From Candidatus Lachnoclostridium avicola (lineage in GTDB: Bacteria > Bacillota > Clostridia > Lachnospirales > Lachnospiraceae): a stretch of 64,000 nt of DNA. Location of the stretch: contig DXFM01000008.1 in NCBI GenBank assembly GCA_019114465.1, positions 1 to 64,000 on the forward strand, in the 5' to 3' direction. Under the pieces are notes generated by a model, which saw only the letters and a list, made by a program, of their open reading frames with translations, was not told where the DNA came from and did not search any database. The position numbers were made by a program, and so were the translations under genes. Within the stretch, counting starts at the first letter, position 1. Each line of letters begins with the position of its first letter. This document shows, piece after piece, positions 9,387-18,555 of the stretch.

Positions 9387-9433
9387 AAAACGGGGCCGGT
9401 GTGACTCACAGCGAATCACACCGGCCCCGTTTT
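9387..9433. terminator. Bidirectional terminator between convergent LicD and L,D-transpeptidase genes
   Basis: An 18-bp perfect inverted repeat (AAAACGGGGCCGGTGTGA at 9387-9404, complement at 9416-9433) has A/T tracts at both outer ends. It serves the plus-strand licD-like gene and the minus-strand gene ending at 9473. Confidence 0.92.
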
Positions 9434-9472
9434 GGTACCGTCTGTTCTATGACAGTTCTCTTTTCATTTTGC

Positions 9473-10936
9473 TCACCGCAGCCCGTTTTCCGGCACGTTC
9501 ACATCTGTGGGATCGTAAGTCTGGGTATCCGGGATCATCTGCTGGATGGCCGGCCGGTCGAAGGGACCGGGAACCGCAGACTCATATACGGTGATGGAAG
9601 TGCCCAGGGGGCAGTTGTCGTAGATCCACTTGGCGTCCTCTGTGGTGAAACGGATGCAGCCGTGGGATTTTGTGGCTCCCAGCCAGTTGTAGGTGCTGGG
9701 CTTTAAGGTGTAGGGATCCGGCTTCTCGTAAATGACGGAGTGGAGCAGGATCTGCAGTCCCTCGCCCAGACGGGTGCAGTACTGACAGTACTCATCGGTG
9801 TTCATCAGTCTCCAGCGGTATTTCACCGGGGTCTGGAAGGTGCCCAGAGGCGTATCGTCGCCGGTGGAGCACAGGAACGTCTTGTAGGGGATGATGTAGC
9901 CGTTGTCCCCGTCCTGAATGTAGACGGTGGTGCAGTTCATCTGCTTGTTGATCCGGATCTGGAAGGGGCCGCTGGAATGGAGATAGGGCTCCAGGTCCTG
10001 AACCAGCTTTCCGTCGGTCTCAAAGAAATACTTGTAGCCGTCAATATACTGCCAGCCGCTCACCGGGGTGTTGTCCACCACATAGTAGCGGTCGCCGTCG
10101 TTCCACACCCAGCCGGTGAAGTTGTCGCCGGTGCCGTTGCTGAATACGGGCATTCCGTCCACAATGGTAATTCCGTCGGCGGCAGCGGCCACCAGGGGAT
10201 TCTCCATGTCGTAAGGAGCGTTGGGATCGTTCTTTCCCCACAGGGAGTACCGGAAGCCGGTGATGTATTTGCCCACAGCCATGGCGCCGTTGGTACCGCC
10301 CTTTGTGGACCAGCCGCACTGGGTGCCGTCGTTTAAAGTGGTGGTGTAATACACATCATAAGTATTGCCGAATACGCCGTTGAGGCGGATCTGCACGGCC
10401 TCCACCGGTTCTGCGTCCCAGTCGGAATGGCCGCCGTTCATGGCCCAGTTGCTCCAGCCTCTCTGGGAAGCGTAGGTGCGGTAGAGCACATCGCCCGGCA
10501 GGTTGATGGCGTACACGGACATGGATAGGAAGCCGTCCGCTCCCGGCTGAATGGTCACATCCGTCCGCACGGGATCACTCCAGGTCATGTCGGGGCGCAG
10601 AAACTGAAATTGAAGACAAGGGGTGTCCTCAGTGATTTCCCGGGTGGGAGTGGTCTGAATATTGGGATCGGAGACAGCTTCCGTCTCTTCCGTCTGAGAG
10701 GCCCCGCCGCCCTCAATGGGATCAACGGTCTGGGCGTCAGACTGGGACTGACTGTCCGTCTGTCCTCCGGAAACATCAGTGGTGTTGTTGGTATCTGTGT
10801 TCGGATTCTCGGGCTGCGGATTGCCGATCAGCATGCCCGGGCCATAATTATCATCGGCGAACGCCGTTGCGGTCTGTCCTGTCAGGAACACGGCTGTCAA
10901 GGCCAGAAGCGCAATGTGCCGAATGGTCTTTCGCAT
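9473..10936 (-). CDS. Secreted L,D-transpeptidase (YkuD) with wall-binding modules
   Basis: 487 residues. An N-terminal signal peptide (MRKTIRHIALLALTAVFLTG, cleavage near TATAFA) is followed by an Asn/Thr/Ser/Gln-rich linker to about residue 95. Next come a Trp-rich region like ChW repeats (RGWSNWAMNGG, then VEAVQIRLNG) and a short choline-binding-like repeat (GWQYIDGYKYFFETDGKL). The C-terminal YkuD domain has HS and SHGCIR, with catalytic Cys at about residue 427. It should form 3-3 cross-links in peptidoglycan or attach proteins or glycans outside the membrane. AGGAGGG lies seven bases before the ATG. It is a single gene inserted between glycan genes on the opposite strand. Confidence 0.92.
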   Translation of the reverse strand: MRKTIRHIALLALTAVFLTGQTATAFADDNYGPGMLIGNPQPENPNTDTNNTTDVSGGQTDSQSQSDAQTVDPIEGGGASQTEETEAVSDPNIQTTPTREITEDTPCLQFQFLRPDMTWSDPVRTDVTIQPGADGFLSMSVYAINLPGDVLYRTYASQRGWSNWAMNGGHSDWDAEPVEAVQIRLNGVFGNTYDVYYTTTLNDGTQCGWSTKGGTNGAMAVGKYITGFRYSLWGKNDPNAPYDMENPLVAAAADGITIVDGMPVFSNGTGDNFTGWVWNDGDRYYVVDNTPVSGWQYIDGYKYFFETDGKLVQDLEPYLHSSGPFQIRINKQMNCTTVYIQDGDNGYIIPYKTFLCSTGDDTPLGTFQTPVKYRWRLMNTDEYCQYCTRLGEGLQILLHSVIYEKPDPYTLKPSTYNWLGATKSHGCIRFTTEDAKWIYDNCPLGTSITVYESAVPGPFDRPAIQQMIPDTQTYDPTDVNVPENGLR

Positions 10937-11068
10937 AGTGTAACCCTCCTAAGTATGATTTCAGTACCACCTTAATTTATCATATTTGTGGGAAAAATGC
11001 CAGATACGATTTACTTTTTTGGCCGGTTACTGTAAAATCGTAAATAAAATGACCCTATAATGTAAGAA

Positions 11069-12097
11069 ATGGATGCCATAATGGAAGGAAAAAAAGAGAC
11101 TGTCAATATCATATATGTGTCTAACGACGGGTATGCCCGCCATCTGGCGGCGTCCCTGTATTCCCTGCTGGCCCACAGCCGGAAGATCCGGGATCTGGAT
11201 GTCTGGGTGCTGTCGTCGGGGATGTGTGCGGAGTACCAGAAGCGGCTCCAGGCGGTGGCGGAGAAATTCGGCCGCACCGTTCAGGTGAGGGAGCTGGGCG
11301 ATCTCCGGAAGAAATTTCCCTATGACGTGGATACCAGAGGCTTTGACATCAGCGCCATGGGGCGGCTGTTTGCCCCGGAGGTTCTGCCGGAGACGGTGGA
11401 GCGGGCCCTGTATCTGGATTGCGATACCATTGTGCTGGGAGATATCCGGAAACTGTACCGGACAGATCTGGGGGGATGCCTGGCAGGTATGGTGATGGAA
11501 CCCACAGTATATAAGGAAATGAAGGAGGCCATCGGCTTCGGGAGAGACGACGCCTATTTTAACTCCGGGGTCATCCTCATGGACCTGGCCGGATGGAGAA
11601 GAGAGCAGGTGCTCAGACAGATGCTGGATTTTTACGGCGCCCATGCGGGAAGCCTGTTTGCCTGCGATCAGGACACCATCAACGGCACTCTGGCGGGAAG
11701 AATCCGTTCTCTTCCGCCGAAGTACAACTTTTTCACCAATTACCGGTATTTCCGCTATTCCACCCTGGAAAAACTGTGCGGAGCCTACCGGCAGGTGGGA
11801 AAACAGCAGTTTCAGGAGGCGAAGAGACGTCCGGTGATCATCCATTATCTGGGGGATGAGCGCCCATGGATCGCCGGCAACCACAACCATTACCGCCGCC
11901 TGTATGAGTACTGTCTGGACCATACCCCCTGGAAGGGAACTCCCCCGGAGAAGGGGAAGGAGCTGTACATGCAGCTCTGGTGGTGCTTCAATCAGATGAC
12001 CAGAGTCTGCCCGGGGTTGCGGCTGTGGATCAGCCGGCGGTTTGGCATGAAGGTGATTGACGGGCGGAAGAAAAAGAGGGAAACCGGTAATGGGTAA
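11069..12097 (+). CDS. Family 8 glycosyltransferase
   Basis: 342 residues. GT8 hallmarks are NIIYVSNDGYARHLAASLYSLL at the N-terminus, the DxD motif in LYLDCDTIVLGD, YFNSGVILMDL, and CDQDTIN. These retaining enzymes use UDP-glucose or UDP-galactose. The start is uncertain: ATG at 11069 or 11081, neither with a good ribosome site. A TATAAT at 11056 is so close that the downstream ATG would be preferred if it is a real promoter element. The gene overlaps the following GT2 gene by eight bases. Confidence 0.88.
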   Translation: MDAIMEGKKETVNIIYVSNDGYARHLAASLYSLLAHSRKIRDLDVWVLSSGMCAEYQKRLQAVAEKFGRTVQVRELGDLRKKFPYDVDTRGFDISAMGRLFAPEVLPETVERALYLDCDTIVLGDIRKLYRTDLGGCLAGMVMEPTVYKEMKEAIGFGRDDAYFNSGVILMDLAGWRREQVLRQMLDFYGAHAGSLFACDQDTINGTLAGRIRSLPPKYNFFTNYRYFRYSTLEKLCGAYRQVGKQQFQEAKRRPVIIHYLGDERPWIAGNHNHYRRLYEYCLDHTPWKGTPPEKGKELYMQLWWCFNQMTRVCPGLRLWISRRFGMKVIDGRKKKRETGNG

Positions 12098-13019
12098 GAC
12101 GGTATGTATTATCTTAAATTATAACGATGCGGACACGGCCATAGGGCTGGCAGGGGAGCTGAGAGAAAGCCGGGAGATCGACGAGATTCTGCTGGTGGAC
12201 AACCATTCCTCCGACGATTCCTGGGAGAAGCTGTCCGCGTTCGCAGCGTCTGCGGGCGGTGCGGGCCGGCCGGGAATCACCCTGCTTCGGACGGAAAAAA
12301 ACGGCGGCTACGGCTACGGCAATCAGGCCGGGATCAATGAGGCGGTGCGCCTGTGGAATCCGGAATATGTGATGATCGCCAATCCGGACATCCATGTGAC
12401 GGACCGGTGCATCCGCAAAGTAAAGGAAGGACTGGAGAAAACAGAAAACGGGGCAGTGGCTTCCGCCATGGTCTCTTCACCGGACGGAAAGCGGCTGTTT
12501 TCCTACTGGGATCTGCTGCCCCTCTGGCGGGATCTGCTGGACACCGGCCCCATCTGCAGGAGGATTTTTAAGCCCTGGCTCATCACTCCCTTAAGACGCC
12601 TGCCCCGGGGCGGGACGGCCGGAAGCCGAATGGCGGGGGCTGTGCCCGGTTCCTTTTTTATGCTGAAAATGAGCGCGTTTCCGGGAAGATATGGGAAAGA
12701 GATCTTTGACAGGAAGGTATTTCTCTACTGCGAGGAAAAAATTCTGGCCCAGAAGCTGCGGACAAGGGGGCTGGGGGTGGTACTGGTCACAGACGCGGAG
12801 TATGTCCACGCCCACTCGGTGAGCATTGATCGGAGCGTGGCGGGGCTGGCGGCGAAACAGAAGATCCTTCACAAGAGCAAGCTCTACTATTACCGCAGGT
12901 ATCTGGGAGCCGGGCCATTTTCCATGCTGGCCGCCCGGATCTTTCTGGGGGCAGTGTACGGGGAAGTGAAGCTGTTTGAGGCGGCTGCCGGGAAAATTTT
13001 ACAGACAGGACGGAAATGA
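12090..13019 (+). CDS. Family 2 glycosyltransferase
   Basis: About 309 residues from ATG at 12090, chosen over a TTG 33 bases earlier because GAGGGA lies at the right distance and the fold starts at once (KTVCIILNYNDADTA). The segments ILLVDNHSSDDSW, TEKNGGYGYGNQAG and YVMIANPDIHV are typical of WbbL-like rhamnosyltransferases. The C-terminal half holds a VFLYCEEKILAQKLRTRG segment. Its start overlaps the GT8 stop, and the DPM1-like gene begins three bases after its end. Donor and acceptor are not deducible. Confidence 0.87.
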   Translation: MGKTVCIILNYNDADTAIGLAGELRESREIDEILLVDNHSSDDSWEKLSAFAASAGGAGRPGITLLRTEKNGGYGYGNQAGINEAVRLWNPEYVMIANPDIHVTDRCIRKVKEGLEKTENGAVASAMVSSPDGKRLFSYWDLLPLWRDLLDTGPICRRIFKPWLITPLRRLPRGGTAGSRMAGAVPGSFFMLKMSAFPGRYGKEIFDRKVFLYCEEKILAQKLRTRGLGVVLVTDAEYVHAHSVSIDRSVAGLAAKQKILHKSKLYYYRRYLGAGPFSMLAARIFLGAVYGEVKLFEAAAGKILQTGRK

Positions 13020-13022
13020 AGC

Positions 13023-13712
13023 ATGAATCAGGTAATTTTGATCATTCCGGCGTTTAACGAGGAAAAAAATATAAAGACGGTGGTGGATAATCTGATCCGA
13101 AACTATCCGGATCTGGACTATGTGGTGGTCAATGACGGATCCACAGACAGCACGGAGCGGATTCTGAGGGACGGCGGATACAATCACATCACCCTTCCGG
13201 TGAATCTGGGGCTGGCGGGATGTTTTCAGACAGGAATGAAGTACGCCTGGGAAAAAGGGTATTCCTGCGCAGTCCAGTTTGACGGGGACGGGCAGCACCG
13301 GGCAGAGTACGTGGCGGAGATGAAAGCGAAGATGGATGAAGGTTACAGCATCGTCATCGGCTCCCGCTTTGTAAACCACAAAAAAAATTACTCTCTCCGG
13401 ATGGTGGGGAGCCGGCTGATCGGCCTTGCCATCTGGCTGACCACGGGGGCCAGGGTTTCGGATCCCACCTCGGGAATGCGCATGTTCGACCGGGAGATGA
13501 TAGAAAAATTCGCCTACCGGATGAATTACGGGCCGGAGCCGGACACCATCTCCCTCCTGATCCACCAGGGGGCGAAGGTGGCGGAGGTCCCGGTGGTGAT
13601 CGACGAGCGGAAAGGCGGAGAGAGCTATTTAAAGCCGGGAGTAGCCGTAAAATATATGCTGCGGATGCTCACCTCCATTCTGGTAATTCAGAATTTCCGG
13701 GGAAGAGGATAG
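13023..13712 (+). CDS. Family 2 glycosyltransferase, DPM1-like (no membrane tail)
   Basis: 229 residues: LIIPAFNEEKNIKTVVDNL, VVVNDGSTDSTE, QFDGDGQH (DxD) and DPTSGMRMF are the standard motifs of dolichol/undecaprenyl-phosphate mannose/glucose synthase-like GT2 proteins. It lacks the C-terminal transmembrane pair found in GtrB. Such enzymes load a sugar onto a polyprenyl phosphate. In many genomes they sit beside DUF2304 proteins, and one is encoded at 15.95 kb in the same run. It lies four bases before the second flippase gene. Confidence 0.88.
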   Translation: MNQVILIIPAFNEEKNIKTVVDNLIRNYPDLDYVVVNDGSTDSTERILRDGGYNHITLPVNLGLAGCFQTGMKYAWEKGYSCAVQFDGDGQHRAEYVAEMKAKMDEGYSIVIGSRFVNHKKNYSLRMVGSRLIGLAIWLTTGARVSDPTSGMRMFDREMIEKFAYRMNYGPEPDTISLLIHQGAKVAEVPVVIDERKGGESYLKPGVAVKYMLRMLTSILVIQNFRGRG

Positions 13713-13716
13713 GAAT

Positions 13717-15033
13717 ATGGCTGGATTTGCAAAACGATTTCTGGTATATGACGGAGACCATAAAGAGAGGCAGAATGTAATCTGGAATACAGTGGGCAGC
13801 GGAGTGTACGCCCTGGCGTCCATGGTCCTGGCGTTTATCGTCATGCGGATGGCCGGGGAAGACGAAGGCGGAATCTTCGGCTTCGGTTTTTCCACCTACG
13901 GCCAGCAGATGTTTATTATCGCCTATTTCGGCATCCGTCCCTTCCAGATCACGGACGGAAAGCAGGAGTATACCTTTGGGGATTATCTGCGGCTGCGCAC
14001 GGCTACCTGCGGGATAGCGGCGGCTGCGGCGGCCCTGCATCTGTCTTTTTTGTGGTTTTCGGGGGAGTACAGCTTTCACAAGTCGGCGGTGATCTTCTTC
14101 CTGGCCTGCTACAAGATCATCGACGGCTTCGCCGATGTTTATGAATCGGAATTTCAGCGGCAGGGGAGCCTTTACCTGACGGGAAAATCCAACACCTTCC
14201 GAACCATCCTTTCCGTGGCGGTGTTCTTAATCACGCTGCAGTTTTCAGGAAATCTGCTGACGGCCTCTTTCGGGGCGGTGCTGGCCCAGATGGCGGGAGT
14301 GGCGCTGTTTAATCTCACGGTGATCCGGGCGGGGGTGCTGCCGGACGTGCGGTTTGAGGCGGATACAAAGGCCTGTCTGCGCCTGCTGAAGAACACGGCC
14401 CTGCTGTTTGTATCCGTGTTTCTGGATTTTTATGTGTTTTCCGCGGCGAAATACGCCATTGACCGGGAGCTGACCGACGCCATGAGCGGTTATTTCAACA
14501 TTCTGTTTATGCCTACATCGGTGATCTATCTGGTGGCCAATTTTGTGATCCGCCCCTTCCTCACCAGACTGACGGAATGCTGGGATAAACAGGATTTTGA
14601 CGGATTCGGGAAAATCCGCAGGCAGATCGCCATGGTGATCGGGGGGCTGACGGTGCTGGCGGTGGCGGGAACCCTGCTGCTGGGCCGGCCCGTTCTGGGA
14701 ATCATGGAGCGGATTCTGGGGGCGGGCTATGAGGGCTCCCTCACCGCCCACTGGATTCCCTTTGTGATCATTATTCTGGGAGGCGGGCTGTACGCCCTGG
14801 CAAACCTTTATTATTACCTGCTGGTGATCATGCGGCGGCAGGGAATCATTTTCCTGGTGTATCTGGCGGCTGCGGCGGCCGCCTGGCTGGCCTCCCCGGT
14901 ACTTGTGAAGACATTCGCCATTATGGGGGCGTCCGTCTGCTATGTGGGGCTGATGGGCGGGCTGGTCCTGGGGTTCGGCGCCGTTCAGGCCCTGCTGTTC
15001 CGGCGGGCGAAGGAGGTAGATTATGACCATTGA
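13717..15033 (+). CDS. Second MOP-type polysaccharide membrane protein (flippase-like)
   Basis: 438 residues with many hydrophobic segments (for example VIWNTVGSGVYALASMVLAF and the LFVSVFLDFYVFSAAKYAI helix). The pattern is that of lipopolysaccharide-biosynthesis/Wzx-like MOP proteins, though more divergent than the 6.9-kb copy. It probably flips a lipid-linked saccharide. Its end overlaps the next glycosyltransferase by 11 bases. Substrate and topology are inferred. Confidence 0.8.
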   Translation: MAGFAKRFLVYDGDHKERQNVIWNTVGSGVYALASMVLAFIVMRMAGEDEGGIFGFGFSTYGQQMFIIAYFGIRPFQITDGKQEYTFGDYLRLRTATCGIAAAAAALHLSFLWFSGEYSFHKSAVIFFLACYKIIDGFADVYESEFQRQGSLYLTGKSNTFRTILSVAVFLITLQFSGNLLTASFGAVLAQMAGVALFNLTVIRAGVLPDVRFEADTKACLRLLKNTALLFVSVFLDFYVFSAAKYAIDRELTDAMSGYFNILFMPTSVIYLVANFVIRPFLTRLTECWDKQDFDGFGKIRRQIAMVIGGLTVLAVAGTLLLGRPVLGIMERILGAGYEGSLTAHWIPFVIIILGGGLYALANLYYYLLVIMRRQGIIFLVYLAAAAAAWLASPVLVKTFAIMGASVCYVGLMGGLVLGFGAVQALLFRRAKEVDYDH

Positions 15034-15955
15034 CGTGCTGATACCGGCCTACAGGCCGGGAAAGAAATTTGCCCGGCTTCTTGCCATGCTGGAAAAGCAG
15101 ACGGTGCCGGTGAGAAAGATCATTGTGATCAATACGGAGAAGGCCTACTGGAATGAGGCTGGCTTTTCCGGGGTCCGGGGGCTGGAAGTTCATCATATTA
15201 AAAAAGAGGAATTTGACCACGGGGCCACCAGAAACCGGCTCATGGGCCTGTCGGACGCGGAAATCTGCATCTGTATGACCGACGACGCGGTGCCGGCGGA
15301 CGAACATCTCACGGAGAATCTGTTAAAGGGTTTTGAGCAAACGGGGCCGGCGGGGGAGACGGTGATCGCCGTCTACGCCAGACAGCTGGCGGACAGGGAC
15401 TGCGCTCCGGCGGAGCGTTTTACCCGGTCTTTCAATTACCCGGAGGAGAGCGCCGTGAAGACGAAGGCGGACATTCCCCGGCTGGGGATCAAGGCTTATT
15501 TCGCCTCCAACGTGTGCTGCGCTTACCGCAGGGATCTGTTTCTCAAACAGGGGGGCTTTATCTCACGGACGATTTTCAATGAGGACATGATCTTTGCCGC
15601 AGGGGCGCTGGCGGCGGGTTATGGAATCTGCTACGAGGCGGACGCCAGGGTGATTCACTCCCACAATTACAGCTGTATGCAGCAGCTGAGGAGAAATTTT
15701 GACCTGGGGGTGTCCCAGGCGGACCACCCGGAGGTGTTTGAGGGCGTGCCGTCTGAGGGAGAGGGAATCCGGCTGGTGAAAAAGACGGCGGCCTGGCTGT
15801 TTTCCACGGGAAGGCTGCTGCAGATTCCCGGATTGATTGTGAAAAGCGGTTTTAAATACGCGGGCTACCGGCTGGGAAAGGCCTACCGGCGGCTGCCCAT
15901 GAAGGCGGTGCTGTGGCTGACTATGAATAAAAATTACTGGAGGAACGGAAAATGA
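15023..15955 (+). CDS. Family 2 glycosyltransferase, rhamnosyltransferase-like
   Basis: 310 residues. DVLIPAYRPGKKFARLLAML starts the GT-A fold. EFDHGATRNRLM matches the F-x-HG-x-TRN signature common in rhamnosyltransferases, and MTDDAVPAD supplies the acidic motif. The C-terminal part ends in basic and amphipathic helices. AAGGAGG six bases before the ATG supports the start, which lies inside the previous gene. Its stop overlaps the DUF2304 start (ATGA). dTDP-rhamnose from rfbBCD is a plausible donor. Confidence 0.88.
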   Translation: MTIDVLIPAYRPGKKFARLLAMLEKQTVPVRKIIVINTEKAYWNEAGFSGVRGLEVHHIKKEEFDHGATRNRLMGLSDAEICICMTDDAVPADEHLTENLLKGFEQTGPAGETVIAVYARQLADRDCAPAERFTRSFNYPEESAVKTKADIPRLGIKAYFASNVCCAYRRDLFLKQGGFISRTIFNEDMIFAAGALAAGYGICYEADARVIHSHNYSCMQQLRRNFDLGVSQADHPEVFEGVPSEGEGIRLVKKTAAWLFSTGRLLQIPGLIVKSGFKYAGYRLGKAYRRLPMKAVLWLTMNKNYWRNGK

Positions 15956-16317
15956 CCATGATGCTGAGGGCGGTGCTGATCGCAGGCTCCCTTCTGACGA
16001 CGGCGCTGATCATAAGAAAGATAAGGCAATCCAAGGCACAGATTGAGGATTCGGTGTTCTGGGTGTTTGTATCCGTGATTCTCATCATATTCAGCGTATT
16101 TCCGAAGACGGCGGACATTCTCTCCCGGCTGGCGGGAACCTATTCCACGTCCAATTTCATCTTTCTGTTTATCATATTCCTGCTGATGGTGAAGGTATTT
16201 TCCCTGACCCTGCGGGTCTCCCAGCTGGAAGCGAAACAGAGGGAGCTGGTGCAGCGGATCGCGCTGAACGAAAAAGAGAGGGAGGAAAAAGGGAATGAAA
16301 AACGGGAGCGTGAATGA
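15952..16317 (+). CDS. DUF2304 small membrane protein
   Basis: 121 residues with three hydrophobic helices (about 5-20, 37-53 and 68-86), then a charged helical tail (SQLEAKQRELVQRIALNEKERE) that may form a coiled coil. The layout fits DUF2304, whose members travel with DPM1-like glycosyltransferases and may help place or flip a polyprenyl-phosphate sugar. It is coupled to the previous gene through ATGA and overlaps the following gene by 23 bases. Confidence 0.8.
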   Translation: MTMMLRAVLIAGSLLTTALIIRKIRQSKAQIEDSVFWVFVSVILIIFSVFPKTADILSRLAGTYSTSNFIFLFIIFLLMVKVFSLTLRVSQLEAKQRELVQRIALNEKEREEKGNEKRERE

Positions 16318-17929
16318 GACGGCCGCTCTCAGGAGAATTCCCTGGTGGCTCCTTGGCGTTTTCCTGGTGGCGGCCCTGGGCCTCTGGCACATGAAAAATG
16401 TGCGGGCCGGAGTGCTGGAGTCGAAGGATACGTTCCTGTATGGCTGGTACGCCCTTCTTCTGGTCTGCGTCGTTTTGGCTGCTGTCCTGATCGGCTGGCT
16501 TTTTTTCAGGAGGAGAGCAGCTCTGGAGACGGTTTTTTCCCTGGCCATCCTGTGCCTGGGATCCATCTATCTGGCGGTGCTGGCGCCCCTTTCCGCACCG
16601 GATGAGGTCAGCCACTTTATCAGCGCTTACCGGCTCTCCAACACCATGTTGGGACAGCCGGCGGCAGATGAAAAGGGACATGTGTACATCCGGACTCAGG
16701 ACACCTTTGTGCTGGATACGGAGCTGGTGCCCGGGGAGAGCCTGGCGGAGCAGGAGGAGACAAAAGATACCCAGGTGCTGGGCCAGACTCTGACGGAGCA
16801 TACCTACCGGAAAATTCATGACACAGGCCTTTGGGGAACGGGGGAGGAGGAGATGGAGACCACGGCGAAACCGCCGGTGGAGACCACGCCCTTCGCCTAC
16901 CTGCCCCAGGCTCTGGGAATTGTTCTGGGGCGGCTTCTGGGCTTTGGCGGCCTGGGGCTTTTGTATCTGGGGCGGTTCGGCAACCTGCTCTTTTTCACGG
17001 CGGTCACCTGGTATGCCATGAAGCGGCTGCCCTTTGGAAAAGAGGTGCTTTTCGGAGTGGCCCTGCTGCCCATGACCCTCCATCTGGCCGCGTCCTTCTC
17101 CTACGACGTTATGATTTTAAGCCTGTCCTTTCTGCTCACGGCGGTGACTCTTCAGCTGACCTATGGGGCGGCGATGGTGAGAAAACGGGACGTGGCCCTT
17201 CTGGCGGTCATTATGGGAGTGCTGGGACCCTGCAAGATGATCTACGGCGTTCTGGCGGGGCTCTGCCTGCTGGTTCCGGTGAAAAAGTTCGGAAACCGGA
17301 GAAACTGGATCCTTTCTGCGGCAGCGGTGCTGGCAGTCTACGCTGCCGCCATGATTCTGGTAAACAGCGGAACTATCGTGCAGTACGCGGCGGAAACGGA
17401 GAGCTTTGTGGGCTGGGCCGGGGAGACTGGATACACTTTCGAGTGGGTCATCCACAACCCCATAAAAACTTTGAGAATTTTTTACAACACCATTCTGGAA
17501 AAGGGGGACTACTACCACCTGACCATGATGGGCAACTGGCTGGGCAATCTGGACCAGGTGCTGGACGTGCCCTATCTGGTGATTCTGGCCATGACCTTCG
17601 TGCTGTTTTTCCTGGCCATGAAGAAGCCTGGGGGAGAGACCATCTATCTGGCCGGGGGCCGGAGAATCTGGGTGCTTTTCCTGTGCCTGGCCGGCGCGGG
17701 AGCAGCCATGTTTTCCATGTTTATCGCCTGGACGCCGTCCAGCTCCAAAATTGTCATGGGAGTCCAGGGAAGGTATTTTCTGCCCTTCCTGCCGGTGTTT
17801 CTCATGGCTCTGAAAAACAACTGGATCACCCTGACGAAAAACAGGGACCGGGAGCTTCTGTTTTTCCTGGTCTGCGCCAATGGATATGCGCTGCTGCGGC
17901 TGTTTTCTATTGTCAGTATCCGAATCTAG
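16295..17929 (+). CDS. DUF2142 multi-spanning membrane protein (GT-C-like)
   Basis: 544 residues with about 12 hydrophobic segments and a long extracytoplasmic region after segment 3. The SAPDEVSHFISAYRLS segment matches the DUF2142 signature, near the acidic motif that GT-C enzymes use to bind a polyprenyl-phosphate sugar. The ATG follows GGAGG with a nine-base spacer inside the DUF2304 gene. Inference: with the DPM1-like enzyme and DUF2304 it forms a three-part system adding a side sugar on the outer face. Confidence 0.8.
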   Translation: MKNGSVNETAALRRIPWWLLGVFLVAALGLWHMKNVRAGVLESKDTFLYGWYALLLVCVVLAAVLIGWLFFRRRAALETVFSLAILCLGSIYLAVLAPLSAPDEVSHFISAYRLSNTMLGQPAADEKGHVYIRTQDTFVLDTELVPGESLAEQEETKDTQVLGQTLTEHTYRKIHDTGLWGTGEEEMETTAKPPVETTPFAYLPQALGIVLGRLLGFGGLGLLYLGRFGNLLFFTAVTWYAMKRLPFGKEVLFGVALLPMTLHLAASFSYDVMILSLSFLLTAVTLQLTYGAAMVRKRDVALLAVIMGVLGPCKMIYGVLAGLCLLVPVKKFGNRRNWILSAAAVLAVYAAAMILVNSGTIVQYAAETESFVGWAGETGYTFEWVIHNPIKTLRIFYNTILEKGDYYHLTMMGNWLGNLDQVLDVPYLVILAMTFVLFFLAMKKPGGETIYLAGGRRIWVLFLCLAGAGAAMFSMFIAWTPSSSKIVMGVQGRYFLPFLPVFLMALKNNWITLTKNRDRELLFFLVCANGYALLRLFSIVSIRI

Positions 17930-17977
17930 TGTTATAGTATTGCTTGACAAGTTTGTTGAAAAAGTGAGGACGAACAT

Positions 17978-18532
17978 ATGGGAAAGATTAAAGTTACAAC
18001 CTGTGATATTAAGGGACTCTGCGTGATTGAGCCCACCGTTTTCAAGGACGAGAGAGGCTATTTCATGGAGACCTACAATCAGAATGATTTTAAAGAAGCC
18101 GGTCTGGATATGGTCTTTGTGCAGGACAACCAGTCCATGTCCGTGCGGGGAGTTTTAAGGGGCCTTCACTATCAGAAGCAGTTCCCCCAGGGCAAGCTGG
18201 TGCGGGTGGTCCGCGGCGAGGTGTTTGACGTGGCGGTGGATCTGCGGGCGGATTCTGAGACCTATGGAAAATGGTTCGGCGTGACCCTCTCCGCGGAGAA
18301 CAAGAAGCAGTTCTACATTCCGGAAGGCTTTGCTCACGGATTTCTGGTGCTCTCCGACGAGGCGGAATTTGTGTACAAGTGCACGGATTTCTACCATCCG
18401 GGCGACGAGGGCGGCATGGCATGGAACGATCCGGATATCGGTATTGAGTGGCCTCTCCAGGACGGCGTGGAGCTGATCATCTCGGAAAAGGATCAAAAAT
18501 GGGGCGGATTTAAGGACACCTTTAAGTTCTGA
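17978..18532 (+). CDS. rfbC: dTDP-4-dehydrorhamnose 3,5-epimerase
   Basis: 184 residues, the usual RmlC length. FKDERGYFMETYNQNDF, FVQDNQSMSVRGVLRGLHYQ and FYIPEGFAHGFLVLSDEAEF contain the conserved His/Asp catalytic pair and cupin residues. It performs the epimerisation between the RfbB and RfbD steps. It is separated from rfbBD by 16.6 kb and is followed by the exporter permease, so rhamnose supply may be shared between transcription units. Confidence 0.95.
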   Translation: MGKIKVTTCDIKGLCVIEPTVFKDERGYFMETYNQNDFKEAGLDMVFVQDNQSMSVRGVLRGLHYQKQFPQGKLVRVVRGEVFDVAVDLRADSETYGKWFGVTLSAENKKQFYIPEGFAHGFLVLSDEAEFVYKCTDFYHPGDEGGMAWNDPDIGIEWPLQDGVELIISEKDQKWGGFKDTFKF

Positions 18533-18555
18533 CCGGCAGGGAGAGGTTATTTCAG

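Noticed and set aside
11056..11061. TATAAT as the promoter of the GT8 gene
   Set aside because: It lies only eight bases before the first ATG and has no usable -35, so it is noted only as a start-site ambiguity.
16831..17937. Second plus-strand frame inside the DUF2142 gene
   Set aside because: A frame-shifted shadow rich in Gly/Arg/Ser with no membrane helices, while the overlapping frame gives a normal polytopic protein.
17951..17977. TTGACA-like hexamer upstream of rfbC as a separate promoter
   Set aside because: No -10 element at 16-18 bases downstream.
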